A stretch of 64,000 bases of DNA, taken from NCBI RefSeq assembly GCF_047663525.1, contig NC_092588.1, forward strand, positions 138,004,501 through 138,068,500, in the 5' to 3' direction. Below, piece by piece: positions 26,536-42,402 of the stretch. How positions within the stretch are numbered: the stretch's first letter is position 1; the number at the start of each line of letters is the position of its first letter. The stretch is from Anas platyrhynchos (taxonomy: Eukaryota; Chordata; Aves; Anseriformes; Anatidae). The notes under the pieces were generated by a model. It saw only the letters and a program-made list of their open reading frames with translations. It was not told the origin of the DNA and did not search any database. The translations under genes were made by a program, and so were the position numbers.

Positions 26536-27580
26536 AATAAACTTATAAATTCCTGTTTTATAGGGGAGCTTGGCATAATTCAAATTTGTTTCAGAAGAGC
26601 AGTCATGCTTATTGTTAGAGAAACTGGAAGGTATTCATGTTATGAACAACCTGATTAGGACTTCTCTTTTTAATTAGAATAACAGAACTATTTGTTTTCT
26701 CCCTTCTGAAAGCCTGTTCAGGAATGATTTACTAGATATGAGCCTACCTGCAAAATTTTCTCAATGTATTAAAATAGTTGTTTCCAGAGGGTAAGCTAAT
26801 AATACTAGTACATTATCCAGGAATATTTTTATGCATCAGCAGAGCTTTGAAGAACATTACAGTCTTCAATTAAATCCCCCTTTTCCACAGGGTGATTTTA
26901 ATAAATCAATTCTTGTAATATTGATAATCCGTTAATTATCCTTATATCATTTAAATAATGCTAGATAAAAGGTCTGGCACTTTGAAATACCTTCCAAGTA
27001 GAACAGAAGGCAAAACAAATTTCAAATATTTCTAAAAAGATACTATTTCTTTTTCATTTAATCATTTACTTACTTTGAACTAAATGTGTAAAAAATACAT
27101 GGAAAGAATTATTTTTGAATAAAACCATTTGTAGACCTCTTAAACTGTGTGTAGTATTGTTACAGATGTCTATTTTTTAACCAGATTAGTTTTTCATTGG
27201 GAATTGATGGAATCTCACAGCGATCATGTGAAACTGCAATACAGACCAGCTTCTTTTTGCAAGGATGCAACACCAAAAGGCAAAATATATTACATAATAC
27301 GGTTTTAATGAGTTGCAATAGTTATAACAAAGGTTGTGATATAAGTCTTTACAAATCAGTATATCAAGATATGATGAAAAAGGAAGAAATGTTTGCCTTA
27401 TATGTGTTTTTCACATAAAGTGTGTTCTTTCCTCTTGTCTAACTTTAAACCAGGGCAAGTGATTTATCTAAAAGAAAAAAAAAAAAAAAAGATCATACCC
27501 AGTAGCAATGGTAGCCTGATTTTGAAAGCTTCTTCAAATTTGACCTTATATGTCTTGTAGTATTGACCTTTTCCAATAAA
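26536..27580 (+). terminator. PTER: PTER 3' UTR with three poly(A) signals
   Basis: AATAAA hexamers occur on the plus strand at 26536-26541, only nine bases after the stop codon, and at 27118-27123 and 27575-27580. The first would give an almost absent 3' UTR, so one of the distal signals may be the main one. Which are used cannot be told from sequence. Confidence 0.5.
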
Positions 27581-29907
27581 TACCTTAGTAAATATGCGTT
27601 GTTAGTTGTAAATGATCTCTAGCTTGGCACGTTGCTGTTTGCTGCTGCACAGACAAACTCCAGCTACACTGCTGCGAGTGGGCTAAGCATTGAAAGCAGT
27701 TGTGGCCTGAACAGACATGAGGTCAGTTACACGTCTGTTATTAAAGTAGTAGAAAAAAAAAAAAAAAAAAGCGATCACTACAATGTGCAGATGTAGTTTG
27801 GCACGTTGTTATAGACTAGAAGCGTAGCCATTCTGATGAGATAATACACAAGCAGCTTGCAGCACGATGTCCCTTTATAAAACCTAAATGGGTTAGACTG
27901 GCGATCCTCTTAGTCTAGACTACCTCAGCATATCTCTCAAGCTGGACAACTCAAAAACAGAAACAGAATGAGCAATATGTTCTGTTTAAGAAAAGCTTCA
28001 CTCATTCAAACGAGATTTTGAGAGATTCTTAAAATCTCTGTCCGTCTTTTACTGAGCAATCAGCACTGGAGAGCTTTGTGTCTCAATGGCAGACACTTTT
28101 GGCGTTCTAGTGCAGATAAATCTGTTTGTACCCCTAGTAGATTAGACAAGGTTGCTTGTGGCAAATTGCATGAAATTGCAATGTTAGGGGTAGCCTCTAT
28201 TACTCTGTAACACTTTATACAAACGTTACCTTCAATTTGCCAAAATGTTAAAAATAACCAAACCATCTCTGCTAAGGAGCTGGTTAATGACCTTGCTTAA
28301 TTTTTAGATTGAAATCGGCAAGTTTGAACCTGAGAGAAATAGACAGCCTCCCCTCCCCAAACCAAAGCAAATAATAAATCTGATTTCTGATGACACGTAT
28401 TTTGTGGCTATTAGTGGAATGACAGATTTTAAAGCATTTTTATAACTATGTAACTCATAGTACCTGTGTTTAGTTTAATTCTCCAAGCCATTAATCCTTT
28501 ATACGTATTAAACTTCTTTCTTTGAGCCTTAATATATATATATCTATATATATGAATGAGAAAAATAGGTTTTAATACACGCTTCTTTTGCAAGTAAATA
28601 TCTGCTTCTTTCTTTGCATATGTGTTTTCATTTTTGGTAGTATGCTTATCTGTGTCCATTTCATAGGCACGCCTTACCACAAACCTCTGACTAACTACCA
28701 CGGAAAAGGTCCGTGTCCCACCGTTCTCCCTCAGGTCACATCTCCCACTCCTCCTTTGTGGGGGTAATCTCACCAACTCCAGTGAGACAAGACACCGAAG
28801 ACAACCTAAGGTTTTGACCCATTCCTACAAAATTCTAGTTGAACATCTGCAGTATGCTGTCATTACTATTTTATTACAAATTGTACCCAAGTGCAGTCTA
28901 AGTGTTGAAGGACTAATGAAGACTAATTGCTGCAAAGAAAACATTTGACCTTGGTCTGAGGATGTGGATGCTAGGCTTGCTAAATATTTACACAACTAAC
29001 CATCAAGAATGGGCCTGTAAAACTGGCTAACTATATATTTACACATGTTTACAAATGAAGAGCCAAATCCTCTTTCCACTAACATCAATGGGAGTTTTGC
29101 CATTGGCTTCAGTGTGATTGGGGATTTGGTCCAATAGAATAGTTTGTCAGCTGTTAAATATTTCAGGAAAAAAAAAAAAAAGAAAAAAAAAAGTGTTTCT
29201 TCTATCCCTCTTTTTCTTTTAGAACATAGCTAAGGGGAAGACAAAATTTAAACAACTCCGGTGGTTTGACTTTATGTTAAAAGTCTAATGTAAACCTACA
29301 AAGCAGGAACATTGAGTTAAGGCTTGAAGCTGATTACTTTCTAGTTTTAAGTGGAAGAATAAGAAAAGTACAAGGCAAACAATTCCTTTGGAGAGAGAAA
29401 GTATATTTCGATTACCTCTTCCTTTTATTGTAAAATCATTCCTCACCACACTATGAGTGGACTCTAAGCATCATTGTTAGCGAGTAAGTCACAAGAACCA
29501 AAGCTGAAGTATGGATAAAGCAGCAAGATCATAACACATCCAAGTATCATATACACTGAAGAAGTAGCTCAGTGTCTTTAGTGGTTTGTTTTTATTTTTT
29601 TCTCCTATAAAAATTTGACCTGTGTAGGACTTCATTCACATGGACACTAACAATGAGGAAGTATTTGCTTTGGCGGTAGTGGATCACACATCTGTTTAAC
29701 TCGCTTAGTGATTTTTTTTAACATAAGGTTTCTCTGTGTCGTACAGATGTGCATCAGGTAGCATTCGACTTTTTTCCCCACTAGTGAGGTGTTCGGTGGT
29801 CGATCTCTGCTGGGGTGCTTGTTTCATTGACTTTTGCCACGCAAATCCATTGCTTAGAAGAGCGAGCTTCGTTTTTGGACTGGTCTGGTGGGTCTTTTTA
29901 CTGGTTA
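27581..29907 (-). other. C1QL3: C1QL3 3' UTR and convergent spacer
   Basis: This is AT-rich, non-coding DNA between the PTER and C1QL3 3' ends. On the minus strand AATAAA hexamers lie at 29591-29596, 29424-29429 and 28870-28875, so the C1QL3 3' UTR probably ends within this stretch. It also holds an A-rich run near 27752, a TATA-rich patch near 28530-28555 and an old imperfect inverted repeat at 29061-29145. Confidence 0.5.
29061..29145. repeat. Imperfect inverted repeat, probable ancient interspersed element
   Basis: The stretch holds CATCAATGGGAGTTTTGCCA flanked by CCAAATCC on the left and GGATTTGG on the right. Similar near-palindromic words built on CAATGGGAGTTTTGCCATTG recur in reptile and bird DNA as old repeats. 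The family name is not certain to me. Confidence 0.4.
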
Positions 29908-33819
<3,912 letters not shown>

Positions 33820-33928
33820 TCAGAGCCGAAAAAAAGCCGAGCCCGAGCGAGCCCGGCTCCCCTGGGGGGGGGCTGCGCCGCGGAGGCGGCTGCGGGGCAC
33901 CCGGAGGGCCCGGGGGGGCAGGAGGAGG

Positions 33929-33992
33929 GATGGATGGAGGAGGGATGGACGGACGGACGGATGGACGGACAGAGGGAAGGAAGGAAGGAGAG
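33929..33992. repeat. GGAT/GGAC/GGAA tetranucleotide repeat
   Basis: A degenerate GGAN array (GGAT, then GGAC, then GGAA units) on the plus strand lies in the expected C1QL3 5' UTR. The transcript would carry the pyrimidine strand. Confidence 0.85.
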
Positions 33993-34039
33993 CTGCCTGC
34001 TCGCCGGCCGCCCTCACTTTTATGCTCCCGCTGGCGATC

Positions 34040-34080
34040 GACTTTTTTTTTTTTTTTTTCCTCTCTTTTTTTTTTTTTCC
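34040..34080. repeat. Paired poly-T tracts in the C1QL3 5' region
   Basis: Two T runs of about 13-17 bases are separated by CCTCTC. On the sense (minus) strand of C1QL3 they read as two A-rich runs in the 5' UTR, unusual inside such a GC-rich island. Confidence 0.85.
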
Positions 34081-34205
34081 TCCTCTCTCCGCACGCTGTG
34101 CCAGTCAGTCCGAGTCAACTTTCCCTGGGACTTGCCTGCCGCGGTCGCCCCGCTCTCTGCTCTCTCCCTCCTCTCTCCCCGCAGAGGTGATGGGGCTCAG
34201 CCCCG

Positions 34206-34223
34206 CTGCTGCTGCTGCTGCTG
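34206..34223 (-). repeat. (CTG)6 triplet run; CAG on the C1QL3 strand
   Basis: Six perfect CTG units on the plus strand, so CAG on the sense strand, near the 5' end of the predicted C1QL3 mRNA. Confidence 0.88.
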
Positions 34224-34327
34224 CCGAGAGCCCGCACCGCCGAGCGCTGCCGGAGCCGGAGCCGAGCGGGATCCTGCCCGGGTGCCACCTGCCAGGAGAG
34301 GAGGAGGCTGACGAGCGCGCTGGAGCA

Positions 34328-34334
34328 ATTTATA
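34328..34334 (-). promoter_or_regulatory. C1QL3: C1QL3 TATA box (CTATAAATT)
   Basis: On the minus strand GGGTGCCTATAAATTGCTCC matches the TATA consensus and sits at the edge of the CpG island, about 630 bases before the start codon. A start site near 34300 is expected. No ATG was seen between there and the C1QL3 start codon on the sense strand. Confidence 0.6.
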
Positions 34335-37300
34335 GGCACCCAAAAGCGCAGGGGAAAGGGGAGCTGCTTTGGCATCTCATTCCAGCATCTGCTCTGCTCT
34401 TCCCACTCACAGAGAGTTTGGCATTACTCTGGCAGTGTGGGAAATATATATTTTTTTTCCTCCCCCCCTCCCTTTTCTCTCCCCTCCCCGGTCCCCCCCC
34501 CCCCTCCTCCCTCCGTGAACGGATGAGCAGTGAAATCGTGAGGCTCACTCGCTAGCTGCATCGCCTGATGACAGCTCTTTCTGGAGCTAGACCGAAAGGA
34601 AGAGATCTGCTTAGCAGCCTCTGGGCACCCTTCAGGTCACCGATCGAGAATTAAAAGGTCAATCCACCTCCTGCTTAACGCATCCCCGAGGCCACCCTGC
34701 CATGTTAGCACTTGCTGGGAAATATCACTGCAAACGCGGGGATGCTTTACAGTTACCGGGTGTCCAAGTGGAAGTTATTTGACAATATGCCTCCCAGCAC
34801 GCGCGGTAGCAGACATCAGCATCTCTCACAGTGTCGGGTCTCCCTTGTCCCCCCTCCCCAATTGCAATTATCAATGCGGAGAAGTTTCTGTTCATAAAGT
34901 GAAGGTGACGTGCACATAACCGGCTGCAGTGTTTCCCGGTGTCACAGCCAGCCACTGCTTTGCTAACAAAGTGACACAAGGCAAAGAGTTCCCTTTCGTT
35001 CAGAAGCCGAAGGAAAGCGTGGGGCATCTGCAGATCAACAGATGCCTGGACCTGAGAGAAAGCATCTCTCCGGCTTAACTTCACGGCAGCAAAGTGTTTT
35101 GTTGAGTCTTTTTTTTTTTTTTTTTCTTCCTTTGGTGAAAGGTTTCTCCTCCCCCAAGAGCTGGTGGGCACCTCTGTGACAGGGTAGGAAGGTGAATGTG
35201 CAATATTAGTGGCATTTCTCCGGAGAAAATATTAAGCAACTTGTCCTGCTCACAAATACACAAGGTACACAAAGAGCTGTTTAAATAAACAAACAGAATT
35301 GATTCCTAAATCATACTTCTGTATTCAGGAGCAATGGACGTCAATCAAACGTGGGTGACATTTGCCTGTCAATACAGGGATGATGGCTGGAAAGAGTGTG
35401 ACTTATTACAGCAAGGCAGGAATCCGAAATGAGCAATGGCAGCAAATAGGACAGCAACCAAATAATAGCATCTCCAGTGATGATCAGAGGGCTGTGATCT
35501 TGTCTTGGATTTTATTAGCACGAATCCCCTCTCCCCTTACCCGTTCTCTTTTCTTTCTTTTCTATTCCACAACACAATAAGGTCAAACAAGCAGGCAGTG
35601 GGAAACAAAGATTCATTGATTCTTCCTTTTAAGCAGAAATGTCAGCAGCTCCTTTTGCTCTTTCCTGAGAGACTCAAAGGCAGTGAGTGTGTCCGCACTG
35701 TGCAGAGATGGGCCAGCCCAGCTCCTTATCTCCCCACAAAACTCCTGATAAAGCTCCCATTTCACACATTCGTAAATATCTCCCCCCACCCACCCTTTTC
35801 CTTTCTTTATTATTTTTTTTTCTTTAATGTTCTGTCTTTAAAAAATTCTTTATCTGGTACTGACACAAGCTCGCCCGTTCCCTTAGCAAAGGGCTGCCGC
35901 TCAAGACCCAGGAAGGCAGCTGAGCACATTTGGAGGATTATATTTATATCTCATCGCTCTCTTCACCCCACAGGAGAGGGCTTTCAACACCGCTCTTCTG
36001 TCCTTGCAGGAAGAAAAAAAGCTGTGCCAGGAGAGACAGGTCAGTCTCAGGCTGGAGCTGGGCCCTTGGGGTGCTGTGTTTAGTCATCTCGAACCCGGGA
36101 GGTTTTCATGACATCAGGACGTGCGTAAACCTCCACTGCAACGGCTGTGTGACATGCTGGGGAGGCAGCAATTCTTCTCCTGTCCTCAAAGAGACACAAA
36201 CCCATCGCGCTCTGTCAAGCCATGGTGACTCCGGGTGGCACCTGGGCACTGGCTTGCCGAGCATACCCTTACTCCAGCTAGGATAAGCCTGCTTCTTAAA
36301 GCAAGGTCCTGCTTACCTTCTTACTGCTTAGTTTTATCCTCTTGCAGATTGCCAGGAGTCTCTGTGCTCATTCACTCGAGACTTGCAGACTTTCTCTCAG
36401 AGAAGGCCCATGAGCCAGCCACAGAAATCACGGTGTAAGCAAGCAGAACAGAGAGCACAGGGTGAGCCCCTGTGCAGAGCTGTCCACGAACACCGTGTGT
36501 TAGCCAGGAACACAGCCTGGGATGGTGAGTGCTGGACCAGTGCTTTAGTTACCAGAGCATCCTTACATCTCAAGGAAAAATATTTTTTTCCAAGGAAACC
36601 AAGAACGGAAAACCAATGGGCTGAAAAGTTGCGCACTGGAGGTCTCAGTACTTTAGAACAAAGTTAAGGAAAATGTGGAAACGTCTTTTCACAATGGGAC
36701 TTTGGTTTTCCTGAAGTGGCTTGCCATAGCATCAAGTCACTGTAATTAAGACCTGGGTACCATTTATGTTATAATGCAATCTCCTCTCCATGCTAAAAAT
36801 CAAGACTGCCAGCCCATTCCCAACAAAGCCATTACACCCAGGCTGGCTGCTGCGGTGATCAGCGCTACATTTCCTTGCACCTTGCCCTAGCCCTTCCACC
36901 TGTTTGCTTACCTCCCCGCTCTCTTGGGGCCTTTACACATTCAGCCCCGCAGTCGGCATGTAAGCTGCATCCCCTGCAGCTTCTGCCATCTGAAACAGCC
37001 TGCCCACAGCTCTTTCCCCTACTGACTAATTAGTTGGTGTTCATACGGAGCCTCGGAGATGTGAGAGCGTAACATGCATGTTAATTCCACTTGCCTGTGC
37101 AAGAAAGCACGTGTTGTTGCCTCGGCACTAGGATAGGGAAAAGTCGGAGAAAACCGAACAAGAAGTTACGCAGTTGCCTGACACAAAATGACTCCTTCTG
37201 CTTGTGGTGCTAAATCCAAAGGGTTAGCCTGGAAAAAAAAAGTCTGTAAGAAAGGGCAGCCCTTCACCAGCTCCAGCGAGCAGGAGTGAGACAGAGCAAG

Positions 37301-40235
37301 ACATGTGCCAAACAAAGGACTGCAAAAATGTCCTGCCAAGTTCCACCTGGTTTCTGCTCACTCCTAGCTACATCTGTTTGGCTTTTGTCTATATTTTAAC
37401 TCTTTAAAAATTGTTTTAGACAAGCATTTTGAATTCCCATCAATGTGAAACCTCAGGCGTTGCTATGCTGTATCTTTAGAAATGCTGGTTGAACCATGTA
37501 TGTGAAGGTCAGCATTTCAACCTGGGTAAATTCAGTGGTCAAATTCATCTGTGGTGTGGCCAAAGAACAACGTACACTCACTCCAACAGGCAGCTGGGTT
37601 CAATGCTACAAGATAAAGTCATGGTATAGATGGGGGAAATATTCATATCAGCATAGATGGCTCAAAGGTGCCATGACGAGCAGTCACAATGCCATTGCTG
37701 CTATCCTAAGCCATTCCTGTTCCTATTTCAGTTCTGTGCACCCATCTTGATAATATTTCAAGCCACAGGTCTTGGAGAGGCTCCTGTTCCCCTTTTTGGG
37801 TACAGGCAGCATGAACGGAGCTCTCCCAGAAATTTGTTTCCATCAGCACTGAAGAACGTCTGCATTTATAGTGATGGAAGTTGCCCACTGGCTTCCTTCA
37901 CAAACTTAAGGATTTCATACTCCTTCAGGGAAACTCAGTTTCTATGTACAAAATTAAAAATGTTTTGCTAATTATTTTGATTATTTGGAAGCTTTTACCT
38001 GTCATTGGGAACGTATGGAGTCTTTCAACAAGATGTTCTCTGCTATTCAAGGATTTAAGCCTCTTGTGCGAGTGTATATGTGATTGAAAATAATGTAGAT
38101 TAAGTTTTTTTTCACAATTAATAACGCCCTTTGATAGCACCAGGACGAGCAGTCTCTGACCCTGAAATCAAACAGGAGAATGACTCAAAGAAAATGTGTT
38201 TGGTCTCGAAAGGGTTACAAGCACTTTTCAAATCCAAATGAGGGGGGAATTCAGGGAGGGCTGTCACTAAAGTGACAGGGCTCAACAAGGAGAATTTGCA
38301 AATAAATTCCACATCTTTTCCTTTTTAGTTTTTAATCTGAAAAGATCAGTCAGACATGACTGGTTACTGGAGGGGAGGGTGGAGGAATTAAAATGGAAAG
38401 ATCTGTACCCAACTCATGTTTTGACTGCTGAATTACTGCAGATATAAAAACCACCGTGGAAGTAAAAATAAGCCTTAAGCACACAGAGAGCTAAAGATTA
38501 CCCATTTAACTGACCAATTTTAAGGATATAAAATAATCACATATGACACTTGGTAATTGCTAACATAAACAACAGCAATTAACCACGAAAGATCTTCATG
38601 ACTGTGTGTGCCCTTGTTTATTCCAGAGACTAATCCACACGTTGCAGATGTAAAAGGTTGTTCTGGCAGGTTTCTCCTCTCCTCCTTGCACACGTGTGCC
38701 CACGAGCTTGCCTCTGTCTTTGTCTTTTGGCTCCCTTCTTCCCTCCCCATTCCCTAAGGGGGAGAATATGTGGTTGTAGTGATGCACACCAAGTGTAAGG
38801 TCAGTACCTTGTGGTAGTGATACTTGTACTCTTTCCCAGTGCCGCTGGCACCTGCTCAGTTAATGGCTCTTGCTCTGGTGACAGAACACAGCCACAAGAG
38901 CTGTGCTTGTTACCCGGGGTCAGCTCCATGGTCTCTAGGTAGAGCTGTACCTGCTGAGACCCTTCCTCTGATCTGTCACCCCGCCAAGCACCAAGCTGTG
39001 CTTTGCCGAGGATCTCTCCCTCAGCTTCTAAAGAGGTCGCCAAGAGCCACGGCACAATGGGACAGCCCCCGAGCAATGGCTTGCACCGAGTGGTAAATGC
39101 CTCCTCCACAAACAGCCTCAGTTTTTTAGATCCAGGAAATGGTTTGGAAGCAATGAGTTGTGCTACACAGCTCTTCCCAGCCTTCCTCACAAAAGCCTGG
39201 GCACCCAGTGCCCGCAGAGACCACGACAGGGCCTGCTTGTGGCAGGTTCCAGCCCTCCCTCGACCTGGGTCAGCTGCACTTGCATTAAACACCCTTTTCT
39301 TGTCCCCACACCCTGGTAGGACAGGCATTATAACTCACTGCTCTCTCGATGTAGAGGTCTTGGCTTCTGCAACCCCTTCTGTAAGCACGTCATCAGCTGA
39401 GAAGTTTTTCATGCAAGGTCCCTGGCTGACCTCCACCTTCAACTCCCTCTTGATCAAAATCCATCGCAGGTAACCTGTCATAAGCAGGCAGACAGAAGAA
39501 CTCCCAACGTTCATTTATAAACCCCAGATATACAGATATTCATAAGTGCTATTAAATCAAGGAGTGCTAATAGTGAAGGATACGGTGTCAGCATTCTTAT
39601 GAAGATGTAAATAAGAAACACAAAAGGATGGAAGATAAATGCCTCTAACATGGGAGTAAGATTAAACAACCACTTTGTCCCTGCTTAAAACTACACCAAT
39701 AAGCAAAGGCATAAATCACATTGCACCTCTATTAAAAATTATGTCAGTTGTTAGAGTCAATCAGGAGGAGATTTCCAGGTGATTTGCCCATGAGTATGAT
39801 TCCAGTTACCTCTGGAATGGTTATTAGACTGCCACTGCTATTAAAGAGAGATGTTGGGGGAAAAAAGCAAGAGCAGAGACAAGCTTTTCTGAACTGTCAT
39901 CCGCGATTTGCCCTGCCTCCTCCAGACTCACCTTCTGTTGTTACACCAGCCCAGCAATCTTCTGGTGTTCCACGCCACAGTCCTTTATATTCATCAGGAG
40001 GTTGATGGATGGGCAATAAGAATGGATAGCTGGGAGTGGAGAACTCAAAATTAAACTCCCAAGAGTGGCAAGTTGCCCAAGAGATTTATTTTTTCCTCTG
40101 TCATCCTCTCGACTGATTTTCTTTTTGTGCCCAATTATTGATTTCTGGAGTAGTTAATGGCATAATTTACTTTGCAAATTGCAATTATTTCTGACCACTC
40201 ATTTTTCTTCCCGTGTGTTTCATTTGTTAAAGCAG

Positions 40236-40328
40236 GAGGCTCTTTGATCCCAAACAGTCTTTACAACAACATGGCACGCAGCGGAATTTTTCAAGATCCC
40301 ACTGGTTCCTTCACCCTCGATTATTACG
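40236..40328 (+). other. Candidate orphan exon (93 nt)
   Basis: A pyrimidine-rich acceptor (TTCATTTGTTAAAGCAG) has a branch-point-like CTGAC about 40 bases upstream. It opens a 93-nt segment closed by a weaker donor, TTACG|GTAGGC. The phase is symmetric (1-1). The frame reads GSLIPNSLYNNMARSGIF followed by QDPTGSFTLDYY, which looks protein-like, but I do not recognise it. No partner exon could be joined convincingly. Confidence 0.3.
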
Positions 40329-42346
40329 GTAGGCAATTGCGCTCAGGACTTTGTGACATCTGCCCTTGTGTTGTTAACAAAATACAAGTTGCTGTATAGG
40401 TCTGTGGGCCTGAGCCTTCACAAATCAGGAGCAGCTTCACTGAAAAAGTCAGAGCTGAAAAGTTAACACATTCACCTGGCATCAGAGTTGGGTCCTCGGT
40501 TTTCACCACATTTAGAGAGTCACAAGGCCCAGTGAAATACCACGAATACTCTCTTCCTCCCAAAAGGGACTGATTTATCACTGCACACTGAGGAAGGGAC
40601 CAGGGTGTTTCCTTGCAGTGTTGCAGAGATACGAGCCGTGCAGGGGAAGCACTGCGTCTGCTTCGCAGCTTGGTGTACGGCTGCTGTCATCATTAACAGG
40701 CTAACCCATGCTGCACGTAACTCTGGTTTTGGCACTTGTGAATTTAACTTACATTTATGCACTTTGCAATAATGACAAAAAAAAGAATGCAGACTGGAGA
40801 GAAAAATCAAAGCCTTTATCACTTTCTGAGATATGTACGTGTTCTTGTGCTGTGCACACATTTTTGGCTAGGCTCTTGGTACTCTTTCTGTGTAGCAATA
40901 CAAGTCTAGTACGCACAACTACTGCACAAACCCAAAAAGCATCAGGTGAGACGAGGAATGTGACTGGCTAAAGAGCTTGTCTGCCATGTGGGGACCGAGA
41001 TTTTCTACTCTCCAGAAGGACACAATCTCAGCCAGACTTTTCCTTTCATATAGTGAGAAATTATACGTTTATAATACACCTCCTTCACACATGTACATGC
41101 ACACATATGTACATGCATAAAACTGCATGTTTTTGCTGGGACCAGAGCAGAACACTAAAACCCGTGGTTACTGCAATTCAGCCAGCATTTTGCTGTTGAA
41201 ATACAACCAAAAAGGAGGACGACATACTCAATATTCTGTAAAAATATTCTCAATCACTAGTGTACACATGGAGTTACTCTACTGAGCTAATTGATGTGCC
41301 AAACTGCGTTTGCACTTAACACATGAGTGACTCCACTGGCCTAAAAGCAGTGCTCACTCCCGTATTACCATGCAGTGAAGCTCATTGAACTTGTATTAGA
41401 GTTTCCCTGATATTTGGAAGAGCAGAATTTAGCCTGGGCTCTTCTGTTTAATTAACTTCACATCACTAATGTCAGTCTTTAAATAAGTAAAAGAGAAAAG
41501 AATCTTTTATCAAACCTAATACCTGGGAGAAAGAATAAAATGGGACAAATTTGCATGGAGTGTCCTGACAAATGCCGCTTCTCTCTGAAACATTGGGAGG
41601 AATCAGAAAAAAAGATATGCAAAGGGAGGGCAGCACAAGCCAGGGAGACTGTTGTGGGTGAGGATTGCAAAGGGAAAGTCACTTCCAGAGAGGAGCTTTT
41701 TAACTACAGCATTGAGATTGCAATGCCTTGAACATATTTAGGCTTTTTTTTTTTTTTTTAATTAGATTTGCAGAAGGAAAGCACAACACAGAAGGGCTGT
41801 GTGCTGGAGGAATCCTTGCACTTCAGCACGTGGTGCAGTGCTGTGGTGCAGGTGAGCAGCAGGCAACCTCAGGACAGCTTCGACCAAATTCTCCCTCCAG
41901 ACAACTCATCTGGGAACTGCTCCTCCAACATTTGTCTCCCACCAGGTAGGAATTCTGACTGCTTTAAGCACAAACCAATTTGCTGCCAGATTTGTCACTC
42001 AGATTCCTCTGTTCGGGAAGGATGGCAAGCGGAAAGCAACACGCTGTCACACTGCCAAGCGTGGACACCACGGGATCCAGCCATCAGCCTACAGACCTCG
42101 AGTCAGAATTCCCTCTCTATGCATTTAATCAGCTCCTACTCTGCATTTAACACGTACCTGGTAATAGCTTTCTGTTCTTCATTACATCATTACCATACCT
42201 TCTCACTCCATTTATTACAACTTTCTGCATTCTGAACTGCTAATACATAGCCGATTTGAAGCCAACAGGTCGATATCTCAGTGGCACCGTCATATCTGCA
42301 CTTCCCTTCCTCTTGCTACGCTCCGTGGACAGTTAAAAATGCAGAC

Positions 42347-42402
42347 TTTTTTATTTTTTATTTTTTATTTTTTATTTTTTATTTTTTATTTTTTATTTTT
42401 TA
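42347..42402. repeat. (TTTTTTA)8 microsatellite
   Basis: Eight perfect seven-base units, TTTTTTA. Exact periodicity suggests recent slippage. Confidence 0.95.

Noticed and set aside
35505-36083. 192-codon plus-strand open frame
   Set aside because: Its composition follows T-rich and simple sequence, and no domain or splice support was seen.
38801-39473. Overlapping 175-codon (-) and 156-codon (+) open frames, the latter ending at a CAG|GTAACC donor-like site
   Set aside because: Neither resembles a protein. Open frames on both strands together are common in GC-richer DNA, and no matching acceptor was convincing.
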